A stretch of 57,926 nt of DNA, taken from Epilithonimonas hispanica. GTDB taxonomy: Bacteria > Bacteroidota > Bacteroidia > Flavobacteriales > Weeksellaceae. Under the pieces are notes generated by a model that was given only the letters and a program-made list of their open reading frames with translations, searched no databases and had not been told where the DNA came from. Location: NCBI RefSeq assembly GCF_003385395.1, contig NZ_QNUG01000023.1, positions 1 through 57,926 on the forward strand. Direction: 5' to 3'. Positions 27,328-36,284 of the stretch are shown here, in pieces. Made by a program: the position numbers and the translations under genes. How positions within the stretch are numbered: position 1 is the stretch's first letter; the number at the start of each line of letters is the position of its first letter.

Positions 27328-27996
27328 ATGAAATACAGTAAACAGCTTTTCAAAAAGCTTTTTTTCTTCGCATTGATTCTCAATTCTTTATTATTTTTTG
27401 CACAAGATAAACCTTATTGGAAAGAGATTCAGGAATTCAAAACACTAGATGCAACTAACGGAATTCCAAAAAAGCCTATTTTATTTGTAGGAAGTTCATC
27501 TTTTACTTATTGGCAGGATGTAAATGATTATTTTCCCGGAAAAACTATTATTAACAGAGGCTTTGGAGGTTCCCGGTTGTTGGATTTAAATAATTATTCC
27601 GAAGAACTTTTAGCACCCTACAATCCTAGACAAATCGTGATTTATTGTGGAGAAAATGACATTGCTACAGATAATCCAACGCCGGCAGAAGTTTTGGAAA
27701 GATTCAAAACATTCTTTGGAAAGATTCGTCAAAAATACCCTAAAGTTCCTGTTGCTTATGTTTCTATCAAATATTCTCCAAGTAGAGAATCATTATGGCC
27801 AAAAATGAAAGAGCTTAATGATGGTATCGAAGCTTATCTTAAAACGAAAAAAAGAGCAAAATATATAGACATCACCAAAGTGATGAATGATGAGAATGGA
27901 AAAATAAGAACAGACCTATTCAAAGAAGATATGTTGCATATGAAACCAGAAGGTTACCAACTTTGGACAAAAGTAATGAAGCCTTATTTAAAATAA
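27328..27996 (+). CDS. secreted SGNH/GDSL hydrolase
   Basis: About 222 residues from MKYSKQLFKKLFFFALILNS. An in-frame ATG at 27277 lies inside the terminator stem, so 27328 is preferred. Signal peptide, then the SGNH blocks FVGSSSFTYW (Ser), INRGFGGS (Gly), YCGENDI (Asn) and DMLHMKPEGY (Asp/His). An acyl esterase acting outside the cytoplasm is likely. Confidence 0.9.
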   Translation: MKYSKQLFKKLFFFALILNSLLFFAQDKPYWKEIQEFKTLDATNGIPKKPILFVGSSSFTYWQDVNDYFPGKTIINRGFGGSRLLDLNNYSEELLAPYNPRQIVIYCGENDIATDNPTPAEVLERFKTFFGKIRQKYPKVPVAYVSIKYSPSRESLWPKMKELNDGIEAYLKTKKRAKYIDITKVMNDENGKIRTDLFKEDMLHMKPEGYQLWTKVMKPYLK

Positions 27997-28015
27997 ATTT
28001 TCAAAATCCCACATC

Positions 28016-28050
28016 AATTCCTTAATTTTCAAACAATTAAGGAATTTTTT
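28016..28050 (+). terminator. intrinsic terminator
   Basis: AATTCCTTAATT-ttcaaac-AATTAAGGAATT followed by T6, after the SGNH gene. Confidence 0.85.
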
Positions 28051-28058
28051 ATTTTTAG

Positions 28059-28089
28059 TTTGTATTTATTCTAAATTAAATTATATTTG
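28059..28089 (+). promoter_or_regulatory. canonical Bacteroidota promoter
   Basis: TTTG (28059-28062), 19 bases, TATATTTG (28082-28089): the textbook -33/-7 arrangement. It drives the small Cys-rich gene starting 5 bases later. Confidence 0.7.
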
Positions 28090-28094
28090 CAATT

Positions 28095-28247
28095 ATGATT
28101 CAACCAATTATAGCTTTCAAAATTGCTCCCCTTGCTCCGGCTTACAGAAATGATGAAATGATGTATTGTGATAAGAAAAAATGTTGCAAAAAATTCAAGA
28201 AAGGAAAGCGTTGCAAAAAATGTCCTGGAAGAGCTAAAATCAGCTAA
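28095..28247 (+). CDS. small cysteine- and lysine-rich protein
   Basis: A 50-residue [23 protein letters not shown]..., with [22 protein letters not shown] in its second half. It has five cysteines and is very basic. It has its own canonical promoter, and its stop overlaps the 3' end of the DnaJ gene on the other strand by 8 bases. A metal-binding or redox role is possible. I do not recognise the family. Confidence 0.6.
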   Translation: MIQPIIAFKIAPLAPAYRNDEMMYCDKKKCCKKFKKGKRCKKCPGRAKIS

Positions 28248-28884
28248 ACATCAGCCAAACAATCAAAGCAATTAATGCTAAAAATATAAGAACAGAAGTC
28301 ATCTTGGAGAGGTTGACTTCTTTTTTTTGTGGCTTTTGGAACGATTCGGAAGGATTATTTAATGAGTCTTTTTCTTCAGAATTTAATTCCGATTCGGCTA
28401 ATTCTGTAATCGTAATTCCTTGAACGATTGTTTTATGAAGAACCGTATTTGTAGCGTGGAGTAAGATTTGAAATTTTCCTTGAGAATCAAATTCTTTAAT
28501 TCTAATCGTTCGTTCACCATTCGGTTTTTCTAATCCAAAAGGAACAATTTTCACCAAGTCAGCATCATAAGTATTCCAATAAATAGTAATTTCTTCACCT
28601 TTTATTGCTCGGATTTTACTCGCGGAAAAATTCTTGATTTTCGGAGGAAGAATACTTTTTACATTTCGTTTTTGACTATCAAGATTCTGGTCATAGAGTC
28701 GTCTTCTATCTGTATCAGTCAGAGTTTCATAAGCTTCCTTGATTTCCTTGAACCTATCTGAGAAAAACTCATCATTATCATTTTTATCTGGATGATATTT
28801 CAGAGACAATTTCCTATAGGCTTTTTTGATGTCTTCCGCAGAAGCATTTTGAGTAATTCCGAGAAAGTAGTAGTAATCCTTCAC
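28240..28884 (-). CDS. DnaJ-domain membrane protein
   Basis: 214 residues. The N-terminal J-domain ([36 protein letters not shown], with HPD) stimulates Hsp70. A middle beta-rich domain and one C-terminal membrane anchor ([16 protein letters not shown]) follow. It has no zinc finger, so it is a type III J-protein. Confidence 0.9.
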   Translation of the reverse strand: MKDYYYFLGITQNASAEDIKKAYRKLSLKYHPDKNDNDEFFSDRFKEIKEAYETLTDTDRRRLYDQNLDSQKRNVKSILPPKIKNFSASKIRAIKGEEITIYWNTYDADLVKIVPFGLEKPNGERTIRIKEFDSQGKFQILLHATNTVLHKTIVQGITITELAESELNSEEKDSLNNPSESFQKPQKKEVNLSKMTSVLIFLALIALIVWLMFS

Positions 28885-28922
28885 AAAGCAAATTTAACGA
28901 TTTCAAAACTTTTCTTCAACAA

Positions 28923-28952
28923 AAAAACGGAAAGCGTTCACTTTCCGTTTTT
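28923..28952 (-). terminator. intrinsic terminator
   Basis: AAAAACGGAAAG-cgttca-CTTTCCGTTTTT, positioned just after the stop of the 79-residue gene on the minus strand. Confidence 0.85.
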
Positions 28953-28981
28953 CTAACAATTTAATTTAAGTTTCTAAAAAA

Positions 28982-29221
28982 TTATTCTGCTGTTCTTGGT
29001 TTGCAGCATCCTCTTCCGAATTGCGTTCTCACTTTTTCTTTCAGCGAGTTGTATTCCTCGTCATTCATTGTTCTGATTCTGTCTGCAAATCCGAATGGCG
29101 TTCTTTCTTTTACATCATATTCATCGAAGATTCCTCTTACAAATGCTTTTCTTTTTTGTGCTTTTTTGGCGATGATTGCTATGGCTGCTAAACCTGCGAT
29201 TGCTAAAATTCCTTTTTTCAT
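28982..29221 (-). CDS. small membrane protein of unknown function
   Basis: 79 residues. A short hydrophobic start (KKGILAIAGLAAIAIIAKKAQKR) looks like a membrane anchor or cleaved signal. It is followed by FVRGIFDEYDVKERTPFGFADRIR and a Cys-Cys pair near the end. The composition and flanking terminator support a real gene. The function is unknown. Confidence 0.65.
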   Translation of the reverse strand: MKKGILAIAGLAAIAIIAKKAQKRKAFVRGIFDEYDVKERTPFGFADRIRTMNDEEYNSLKEKVRTQFGRGCCKPRTAE

Positions 29222-29344
29222 TTTTTTTAAGTTTTACGTTTTACATTTAGGAAGACGCAAGTCTAAATCTTTTACTTTAAATAATTTTTTTCTGTCAAAT
29301 ATTGATTAGAAGTTTATTAATCGATTTTTCAAAAAACTTTTAAA

Positions 29345-29352
29345 TAATTTTG
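29345..29352 (+). promoter_or_regulatory. promoter -7 element of the PIN-gene pair
   Basis: TAATTTTG lies 13 bases before the GTG start at 29366. Confidence 0.45.
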
Positions 29353-29365
29353 CTTATTTTGCGGT

Positions 29366-30148
29366 GTGGAAAAAGATGGCCAAATAGAAATTCGAGTTTC
29401 TGGAAAGATTGGAAATGTCGAAATAACTCCTGATAATTTTGATATCAAGGAGATAATTTCTATTTTACAAAATGTAGAGGACTTATTATATTCTGGAGAT
29501 AAAAAAAATCGACCAATAATTTCATATGATATTCAGCAAGGTTCTGTAAGAAATATTTTTAAAACAGGAATACAGTATATCGTAAGTTTTAATGCTGTTC
29601 TTGGTTTAATATCGAATACAGGGTCAATTGATTACTTAGATATTGATACTGCAAAAGCCATCGAAAATCTACAAGAATTAGCTATTAAAAAAGATTTTTC
29701 TTTTGATATAACAACATCAATTGATAAATCGAACATCATTCATATTGATAAATTTACAGAATATAAAAGAACAGAGGCAATTTGGGCTGATGCAGAATTT
29801 TATTTCTACGGAAAAATAACAAATGCAGGAGGAAAAGATAAAGCCAATATTCATTTATTAACAGATGAGTATGGAACAGTAAGAATTCAAACTCCTATAA
29901 CATTTTTAGAACAGCAAGAAGAAAACATTCTTTATAAGTCATTAGGAATTAGAGCAAAAGGGAAACAGCATTCAGAAAATGGAGATATTGATTTTACGAA
30001 TCTTGGTTTTATTGAATTAATTGATTACAATCCTATTTTTGATGAAGACTATCTTAAAAACTTGAGAACAAAAGCAAAAAACTCTTGGTTAAGCAAAATT
30101 AATCCTGATGAATGGCTAAGACAAATACGTGGTAATTATGAAAGTTAG
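29366..30148 (+). CDS. unknown protein partnered with a PIN-domain protein
   Basis: 260 residues from a GTG start, VEKDGQIEIRVSGKIGNVEI. It is beta-rich at both ends with a central hydrophobic helix (IQYIVSFNAVLGLI) and a conserved-looking ISYDIQQGSVRNIFKT. I do not know the family. The next gene (PIN domain) starts inside its 3' end, so the two are translationally coupled. The likely role is a toxin partner or target-binding subunit. Confidence 0.6.
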   Translation: MEKDGQIEIRVSGKIGNVEITPDNFDIKEIISILQNVEDLLYSGDKKNRPIISYDIQQGSVRNIFKTGIQYIVSFNAVLGLISNTGSIDYLDIDTAKAIENLQELAIKKDFSFDITTSIDKSNIIHIDKFTEYKRTEAIWADAEFYFYGKITNAGGKDKANIHLLTDEYGTVRIQTPITFLEQQEENILYKSLGIRAKGKQHSENGDIDFTNLGFIELIDYNPIFDEDYLKNLRTKAKNSWLSKINPDEWLRQIRGNYES

Positions 30149-30620
30149 TAGCGTTTTATTAGATACAAGCTTTTTTATCCGATTTTTAAATGATGAAGAC
30201 CCATTATTTAAAAATGCAATGGAATATTATAAATATTTTCTGCAAAAAGAAATTAAAATGCTTATTTCAACTATTTCAATAGCAGAATATTGTACAGGAG
30301 GTTCTATAGATGAACTTCCATTAAAAAATCTTGCAATAATTCCATTTAATTTAAATCATTCAATAAAGACTGGAGAAATTGCAAAAGTAGTTTTTACAAA
30401 AAAGGGAACGTTAAAGCTGAATGAGCGAAATATCATACCAAATGACTCAAAACTATTTTCGCAAGCCGATATAGAACAAAGCATTGTCTATTATCTTTCA
30501 TCTGACACCAAAAGTATAAAAATCTATAATTTACTTAAAGATGAAAATCAATCTTTACATTTTAATTTTATAGATTTAAATATTCCTCCTAATGAATTTT
30601 TTGGTTACTTAGATTTATAA
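30138..30620 (+). CDS. PIN-domain ribonuclease-like protein
   Basis: About 160 residues from ATG at 30138 (MKVSSVLLDTSFFIRFLND). Acid residues of a PIN fold: D in LLDTSFFIRF, E in TISIAEYC, and D/E in DIEQSIVYYL. PIN proteins often act as RNases in toxin-antitoxin systems. It overlaps the upstream gene by 11 bases. A companion antitoxin of usual VapB size is absent; the 260-residue upstream protein may play that part. Confidence 0.75.
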   Translation: MKVSSVLLDTSFFIRFLNDEDPLFKNAMEYYKYFLQKEIKMLISTISIAEYCTGGSIDELPLKNLAIIPFNLNHSIKTGEIAKVVFTKKGTLKLNERNIIPNDSKLFSQADIEQSIVYYLSSDTKSIKIYNLLKDENQSLHFNFIDLNIPPNEFFGYLDL

Positions 30621-30623
30621 CAA

Positions 30624-30649
30624 AAAAGTCTTGCAATCGCAAAGCTTTT
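30624..30649. terminator. bidirectional terminator
   Basis: AAAAG..TTGC-aatc-GCAA..CTTTT, between the convergent PIN gene and the SRPBCC gene. The stem has a two-base mismatch. Confidence 0.6.
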
Positions 30650-30652
30650 ATC

Positions 30653-31096
30653 TTAATTAGTTTTCATAAAGTCGAAAGCACCTTTCCGCAGGTGGATTCC
30701 ATATTCCAGCCACGCTTTCATACAAGCTAGAAAATTTGCCCAGCCTTCGGTTTGACCGATTGCCCACTTTATGCCTTTTTCATCACTGCTATGCCCTTCT
30801 TCTGCAACTTTTATCAATGTGTTATTTTCAGCTAACTGTTGTAACTGAATCGTCACAACAGATTTTGGATCCCAGACAAAAACAATTTTTTCATTGGGGA
30901 TTATTTCTTTTGTGGTTAATGGATAAGAACCATCAAATTCTGGGAAAGACCAGAAAATTTCCTTATTGGTTTCCATTCTTCCAGAACCTTTGGAAATAAA
31001 ATAATTTTGCATTATTTCCGGATTAATCATCGCTTCAAAAACTTCCGAAACAGATTTCTGAATTCCGATAGATGCTTTTGCTGTTATTTTTTCCAT
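30653..31096 (-). CDS. SRPBCC/AHSA1-family protein
   Basis: 147 residues: KITAKASIGIQKSVSEVFEAMINPEIMQNYF...FVWDPKSVVTIQL...EGWANFLACMKAWLEYG. This is the START-like ligand-binding fold of the AHSA1/YndB group. It is the last gene of a two-gene unit with the VOC gene, 4 bases away. The ligand is unknown. Confidence 0.85.
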   Translation of the reverse strand: MEKITAKASIGIQKSVSEVFEAMINPEIMQNYFISKGSGRMETNKEIFWSFPEFDGSYPLTTKEIIPNEKIVFVWDPKSVVTIQLQQLAENNTLIKVAEEGHSSDEKGIKWAIGQTEGWANFLACMKAWLEYGIHLRKGAFDFMKTN

Positions 31097-31100
31097 AAAC

Positions 31101-31538
31101 TTATCCTTCGTAGCCAGAATCTTTACTGTAATTTACCATCCAATAAACACCGTATTTATCTTTGAAGCTTCCGAAATAATCGCCCCAAAACTGGTCTTTC
31201 ATTGGCATTTCTACTTCTCCGCCAGCAGAAAGTCCGTTGAAGATTCTATCAGCTTCTTCTCTGCTTTCTGGGAAAATGGAAATGTAATTTCCGTTTCCTT
31301 GATTCAGTTTGCGTCCCATAGACGGAACAATGTCAGAAGCCATCAAAAGGTCTTCCCCAATAGGTAAAGCGATGTGCATCACTCTGTTTTTCTCATCCTC
31401 AGAAAGATGTTCTGTTCCAGGAGCATTCCCCATTTTCATCACACCTCCGATGAATTCTCCACCGAAAACGGATTGATAAAATTTGAATGCTTCTTCTGCT
31501 TTACCATCAAAATTGAGGTATGAATTTAACTTTGGCAT
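31101..31538 (-). CDS. VOC (PhnB-like) family protein
   Basis: 145 residues, MPKLNSYLNFDGKAEEAFKFYQSVFGGEF...FWGDYFGSFKDKYGVYWMVNY. This is the PhnB/glyoxalase-like VOC fold. The gene is a close relative of those at 31654 and 32581. Confidence 0.87.
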   Translation of the reverse strand: MPKLNSYLNFDGKAEEAFKFYQSVFGGEFIGGVMKMGNAPGTEHLSEDEKNRVMHIALPIGEDLLMASDIVPSMGRKLNQGNGNYISIFPESREEADRIFNGLSAGGEVEMPMKDQFWGDYFGSFKDKYGVYWMVNYSKDSGYEG

Positions 31539-31566
31539 TTTTTAATTTTTAATGATTATTATTAAA

Positions 31567-31641
31567 AGGTCTCGCAGATTAAGCTAATTTTGCAGATTAA
31601 TGCAAGAAAAATCTGCTGAATCTGCATAATCAGCGAGCGAA
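31567..31641. repeat. imperfect palindromic intergenic repeat
   Basis: CTCGCAGATTA and TAATCAGCGAG pair with one mismatch and enclose inner GCAGATT/AATCTGC pairs. A 75-bp hairpin-forming unit lies between two VOC genes. It resembles interspersed REP-like palindromes seen in Chryseobacterium-type genomes. Confidence 0.6.
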
Positions 31642-31653
31642 ATTTAGAAATTA

Positions 31654-32100
31654 TTAATGTTCCTGAACTTTCTCCGGGTCGTCGTAATTAATCATCCATT
31701 GGATTCCGAATTTGTCTTCCCACATTCCAAAGTAAGCTCCCCAAAACGTGTCCTGAAGTTCCATCGTCACTTTTCCACCTTCGGAAAGTTTATCGAACAA
31801 TTTCTTAGCTTCTTCTTTGGAATCAGCTTTTATTGCGATTGAAAAATCGTTTCCGTTTTTGTACTCGCCCATTCCCGGAAGAGAATCGCTTCCCATAATC
31901 ACAGTTTCCGCAGAAATCGGAAGAGAAACATGCATTATTTGGTTTTTATACTCGTCTGCCAGCGGAGGCATTCCTTCCTGAGGAGGCATATCGCCGAAAC
32001 GACTCCAAAATGGAACCTTAGTCCCAAATGCAGATTCATAGAATTTGAAAGCTTCTTCGCACTGACCGTGGAATGTAAGATAAGGATTGACTGATGCCAT
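31654..32100 (-). CDS. VOC (PhnB-like) family protein
   Basis: 148 residues: NPYLTFHGQCEEAFKFYESAFGTKV...AYFGMWEDKFGIQWMINYDDPEK. PhnB-type VOC fold. It is a paralogue of the gene at 31101-31538, separated by the palindromic repeat. Confidence 0.87.
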   Translation of the reverse strand: MASVNPYLTFHGQCEEAFKFYESAFGTKVPFWSRFGDMPPQEGMPPLADEYKNQIMHVSLPISAETVIMGSDSLPGMGEYKNGNDFSIAIKADSKEEAKKLFDKLSEGGKVTMELQDTFWGAYFGMWEDKFGIQWMINYDDPEKVQEH

Positions 32101-32129
32101 AGTTTTATAGTTTGTTATTGAGTTTTAAA

Positions 32130-32572
32130 TTAATTTTCAGAAAGATTTTTTATCACTTCCAATCCTTTTTTGAAGCCATTGTCAAACATATCTTTGAATT
32201 CATCATTAGAATCAACTTCGATTGTAAGTGTTGTTTTTCCATTATTTTCTTCGAGATAATAAGCTTCAAGACTTCCGTTCCAAGCTTTTACTTTTTCAGA
32301 ATCCACATCTTCTACGCCATCAACCATTTCGCCAAGATGTTTAAAAATCAAATATTTCGGTTCTTCCATTCGTTCTATCGTGCTGACCATGCCATTTTTC
32401 TTGCTAGAATCCGTAAAATAGGTTTTCCTGCCAACTTGCCAATCGGTTACCATATTAGAATCGGGACTGAAATAATAAGTCCATTGAGAATAGGTTTTCT
32501 CATTCCATAAGATGTCCCAAACTTTCTATTGGTGCATCAATCTCGATTTGATATTTTAATTTTTCTATAGTG
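32130..32572 (-). pseudogene. SRPBCC gene with frameshift and lost start
   Basis: From 32453 the frame gives 107 residues (MVTDWQVGRKTYF...). Upstream the protein continues in another frame (WDILWNEKTYSQWTYYFSPDS), and before that in a third piece (EKLKYQIEIDAPIES). A single-base change near 32,525 breaks the frame, and the expected ATG reads ATA at about 32,571. Together these indicate a decayed gene, or an indel error plus an atypical start. Confidence 0.75.
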
Positions 32573-32580
32573 TTTAATTT

Positions 32581-33432
32581 TTATGAGTTATAAGCGTCTT
32601 CGATATCTTTGATGATGATTTTCTTCATTTTCATCATTGCTCCAAAAGCTTTTTGGGCTTTCTCCACTTCGTGAGTATTAGTCAGTTCTATCAATCTGTG
32701 AGGAACAATCTGCCAACTGAACCCGTATTTATCCTTAAGCCAACCACACATACTTTCCTCACCTTCTTTCGTGAATTTGTTCCAGTAATAATCGGTTTCT
32801 TCTTGGTCTTTTGTCATTATGGTCATAGAAGTTCCTTCGGTAAACTGAGCTTTGTGGTCGTGAGAACTGTCCATCGCCATCATTACATAATCATTGATAA
32901 TAAATTGAGAATGCGCCACATTTCCTGCAATATCCCCCTGACCTTCTTCATATTCCATCACGCCTTCAATTTTAGAATTAGGGAAAATATTGGTGTAATA
33001 ATTCAAAGCTTCTTTGCATTTTCCTGCATTATTTCCTGTGAACATCATTACTGGAGAAAACTTCTGTTTTGCTTTTTCTGCACTCAGATATAATTGCCAC
33101 GAAATCCCATATTGGTCTTCTACCCAAGCATATTTTTCGCTCCAAGGGTAAGAATCCAATTCCATCATCACTTTTCCATTTTCAGACAATTTTTGGTAGT
33201 AAGTTTCTACTTCTTCCGCAGAATCGCACATCATCATTAATGATAAAGTGAGATTGGGTTTGAACATTGGGCCTGCATTCAGGAACATTAACTTTTGACC
33301 TTCGATTTCTATATTGATGACCATTGGTGTGTCAACAGTAATCTTTGAATTCTTGAAAATAGAAGTGTAAAACTTTGAAGCTTCTGCTCCATTCTGGTTG
33401 AACCAAAAGCAGGGAAATATGTTGTTGTTCAT
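32581..33432 (-). CDS. two-domain VOC (PhnB-like) protein
   Basis: 283 residues with two successive VOC modules: NIFPCFWFNQNGAEASKFY...YGISWQLYLS and FSPVMMFTGNNAGKCKEAL...YGFSWQIVPHRL. This internal duplication is typical of the 3-demethylubiquinone-9 methyltransferase-like PhnB group. Function unknown. Confidence 0.87.
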   Translation of the reverse strand: MNNNIFPCFWFNQNGAEASKFYTSIFKNSKITVDTPMVINIEIEGQKLMFLNAGPMFKPNLTLSLMMMCDSAEEVETYYQKLSENGKVMMELDSYPWSEKYAWVEDQYGISWQLYLSAEKAKQKFSPVMMFTGNNAGKCKEALNYYTNIFPNSKIEGVMEYEEGQGDIAGNVAHSQFIINDYVMMAMDSSHDHKAQFTEGTSMTIMTKDQEETDYYWNKFTKEGEESMCGWLKDKYGFSWQIVPHRLIELTNTHEVEKAQKAFGAMMKMKKIIIKDIEDAYNS

Positions 33433-33514
33433 GATGTGGATTTGTTGTTTTGTTGATTTGTAAAACCGTTTTTTTTTTGCAGTTTAACAATTTAACGGAT
33501 ACGCGATTTAGCCA

Positions 33515-33928
33515 CTATAAACTTTCCGAATAACTCTTGAAATTATCTAGAATTGCTTGCCAACCATCTTTTTGAAATTCTAAAGGATTCTGATTTTCAG
33601 GGTCGAAGTTTTCTGTGACTTTTGTTTTGTTGTCTGATAATTTTTCGAAAATCACTTCAATTTCTCGTCCGTCTTCGAAATGATATTTAACGGATTCATT
33701 GTCTTTGACCTCATCATAAATTCCAACTAACTCGAAACCAAATCTTCCGTCCTTAGCCTGCATTCTGACTTCTAATTTCCCTCCGACTTTCAAATCGTTT
33801 TTTGCGGAAGGACATTCCCAGCTTTCGTGAGCGAAGTTCCAATTCACAATATGTTCAGGATTATTAAATAATTTCCAAACGTCGCCAATTGGTTTATTGA
33901 TTTCTACAGTTACTGTCAATTTATTCAT
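33515..33928 (-). CDS. SRPBCC-family protein
   Basis: 137 residues, MNKLTVTVEINKPIGDVWKLFNNPEHIVNWN...KVTENFDPENQNPLEFQKDGWQAILDNFKSY. AHSA1-type START-like fold. It is the first gene in the run of six VOC/SRPBCC genes. Confidence 0.87.
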   Translation of the reverse strand: MNKLTVTVEINKPIGDVWKLFNNPEHIVNWNFAHESWECPSAKNDLKVGGKLEVRMQAKDGRFGFELVGIYDEVKDNESVKYHFEDGREIEVIFEKLSDNKTKVTENFDPENQNPLEFQKDGWQAILDNFKSYSESL

Positions 33929-34008
33929 TTGAATTTGTTTTATTTCAAAGTTAAATTTATTTTGATTCCAACAACTTGCCTTAGGACAATAATTATATTT
34001 AAAAACAA

Positions 34009-34034
34009 AAAATCACTCGTAAAAGAGTGATTTT
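34009..34034 (-). terminator. intrinsic terminator
   Basis: AAAATCACTC-gtaaaa-GAGTGATTTT, just after the DUF3108 gene. Confidence 0.9.
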
Positions 34035-34042
34035 CAATATTT

Positions 34043-34810
34043 TTATTTTTTAAAGTTCAATGGATATTTCACATTGCTGTAACTGTCAATACTTGCTTTC
34101 AGCGAACCAACTGCGAGTTCTGCTTTTATGAGAACAGGCACTCTGTTCTGGTCATTGGTCACCCACATTGTAACGCCTTCTTTCTCCTTAAAAACTCTTC
34201 CGCTCATTACAGAAGGAATGATTTTAAGACAATTAATTTTACCAAATTTGGTCGAGAGATTCTCCGTTCCTGCCACTTTTAACTGGAAAGGAAATAACTC
34301 GTCATCTATCCAGACATTCAGCTTTACAACGCTACCTACTTTTAGGTTATCTGCCGGCAAGTTTCTCATGTAATAGAAACAAGACAAAATATCCTGAACA
34401 TTATTCGGAACTTTGACGGTTTTTGCAGGTCTGTCTGTATGTTTTTTGTCGACTAAAACCAATGTATTATTAGCAGGATTAAAAGTACTTTGCAAATGCT
34501 GTGTATAACTTCCTTCCGAAACATTTCTTACATAGAAAAGCGGTTCTTTGTTTTCATTAATATAACTTTCGTAAACATCTTCTACCTTGAAAAAAGCCTT
34601 CGCTGCCCCACTTGTTTTACCGACACCTCTTACATAAAATGCAGACTGACCTTTGTAAGATGTCTTAGTTGTGGACAAAGTCGCATTACCTGCCGTAATA
34701 AAACCATAGTGAATTCTAAAACTCAAAACCTCTCCTGCATTGATATTATCAAACTGAGCCGAAGCCGTCGCAAAAAAGAAAACAGTGAAAAGAAAAAGAA
34801 GATTCTTCAT
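34043..34810 (-). CDS. secreted DUF3108 protein
   Basis: 255 residues. Signal peptide (LLFLFTVFFFATASAQ), then FRIHYGFITAGNATLSTTKTSY and, in the second half, KVGSVVKLNVWIDDELFPFQLKV and GVTMWVTNDQNRVPVLIKAEL, the DUF3108 pattern. These are periplasmic proteins of unknown function. Confidence 0.88.
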   Translation of the reverse strand: MKNLLFLFTVFFFATASAQFDNINAGEVLSFRIHYGFITAGNATLSTTKTSYKGQSAFYVRGVGKTSGAAKAFFKVEDVYESYINENKEPLFYVRNVSEGSYTQHLQSTFNPANNTLVLVDKKHTDRPAKTVKVPNNVQDILSCFYYMRNLPADNLKVGSVVKLNVWIDDELFPFQLKVAGTENLSTKFGKINCLKIIPSVMSGRVFKEKEGVTMWVTNDQNRVPVLIKAELAVGSLKASIDSYSNVKYPLNFKK

Positions 34811-34861
34811 TAATTATTTTTTATAGAATTCTAATGTCAAATTATCTGCCAAAATTAAAAA

Positions 34862-34889
34862 CAAAACCCTTCGCAACAGAAGGGTTTTG
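34862..34889 (-). terminator. intrinsic terminator of the glg operon
   Basis: CAAAACCCTTC-gcaaca-GAAGGGTTTTG, 17 bases after the glgC stop. Confidence 0.9.
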
Positions 34890-34905
34890 AAAATATGTAA
34901 AGAAA

Positions 34906-36174
34906 TTACATAATATTAGTTCCGTCTGGAATAACTGCATTTTTCTTAACAACCACAATTCCGTCTTTTATAGAATGTGTGTCGTAATCGCCATCAGGAT
35001 GGTGTTTGCCTCCTATAATTCTTACATTGTTTCCAATATAACAGTTTTTGTCAAGAATTACTTTGTCGATGTAACAATATTTCCCAATTCCCATACTTGT
35101 TTTTCCCTGCACTTCATTATCCGTAACTTCTTGAGCTGTTTGGTAATAATCTGCTCCCATTACGTAGGAATTTACAATGGTAGTTCCTCTGTCCACTCTT
35201 GTTCTGTTTCCGATGATGCAATTTTCAATTTTATCTGCTAAAATGATACATCCGTCTCCAAAAATAGTCTTACTCACGTAAGAACCGTTAATTTTTGAAG
35301 GTGGAAGCATCCTCGCTCTCGTATAAATCGGATTGGAACTGAATAAATTGAATTGAGGCATATCCTGTACTAAGTCTAAGTTAGCTTCATAAAACGATTC
35401 AATTGTTCCTATATCTGTCCAATAACCATCGTATTGATAGCTTAATACATTTAGTTTTCCAATCGAAGCCGGAATGAAATCTTTTCCAAAATCATCGCCT
35501 TCGTGTTCAGCAAATAGTTTTCTCAAAACATTTTTTGTGAAAACGTAGATTCCCATAGAAGCAAGATATTCTTTACCTTGAGCTTTACTTTCTTCACTGG
35601 TTTCAGATTTCCAATCTGCTAGAACGTCCAAACTTGGTTTTTCTGTAAAAGCAGTGATATTACCTTCTTCATCTGCTTTCATTATTCCGAATCCTGTAGC
35701 ATCCTTAGCATTTACGGGTATCGTCGCAATGGTTATATCTGCATTTTGATCTTTATGAAACTCTATCATTTTCTGAAAATCCATTTGATAGAGTTGATCG
35801 CCAGAAAGAATAAGAATATATTCATATTCATACTTTTCCAGATGTTTCATGGTTTGTCTTACGGCATCTGCTGTTCCCTGATACCAATTTTCATTTTCCA
35901 CATTTTGTTCAGCAGCCAAAATATCCACAAAACCCTTGCTAAAGATGTCAAAATGATAGGAGTTTTTAATATGAGAATTAAGAGAAGCAGAATTAAACTG
36001 CGTGAGTACCAAAATCCTGTTAAGTCCAGAATTGAGGCAGTTCGAAATAGGAATATCCACTAATCTGTATTTCCCTGCAATTGGAACTGCCGGTTTGGAC
36101 CTCGTATAAGTCAATGGAAACAATCTCGTTCCTCTTCCGCCTCCCAAAACTATGGAGATTACACTTTCTTTCAT
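34906..36174 (-). CDS. glgC: glucose-1-phosphate adenylyltransferase
   Basis: 422 residues. VLGGGRGTRLFPLTYTRSKPAVPIAGKYRLVDIPISNCLNSG is the conserved catalytic N-terminus. A left-handed beta-helix (IGNRTRVDRGTTIVNS...) closes the protein. It makes ADP-glucose from glucose-1-phosphate and ATP, the committed step of glycogen synthesis. It is the last gene of glgB-glgA-glgC. Confidence 0.97.
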   Translation of the reverse strand: MKESVISIVLGGGRGTRLFPLTYTRSKPAVPIAGKYRLVDIPISNCLNSGLNRILVLTQFNSASLNSHIKNSYHFDIFSKGFVDILAAEQNVENENWYQGTADAVRQTMKHLEKYEYEYILILSGDQLYQMDFQKMIEFHKDQNADITIATIPVNAKDATGFGIMKADEEGNITAFTEKPSLDVLADWKSETSEESKAQGKEYLASMGIYVFTKNVLRKLFAEHEGDDFGKDFIPASIGKLNVLSYQYDGYWTDIGTIESFYEANLDLVQDMPQFNLFSSNPIYTRARMLPPSKINGSYVSKTIFGDGCIILADKIENCIIGNRTRVDRGTTIVNSYVMGADYYQTAQEVTDNEVQGKTSMGIGKYCYIDKVILDKNCYIGNNVRIIGGKHHPDGDYDTHSIKDGIVVVKKNAVIPDGTNIM

Positions 36175-36284
36175 AAATGTGATGGTTATATATTAATTTT
36201 CTATTATTATATATTATAAAGCTAAGAAATATTGCCAAATATTAAGCCAATGTTAACAAAAATATTTCTTAATTAAGATTTAAA

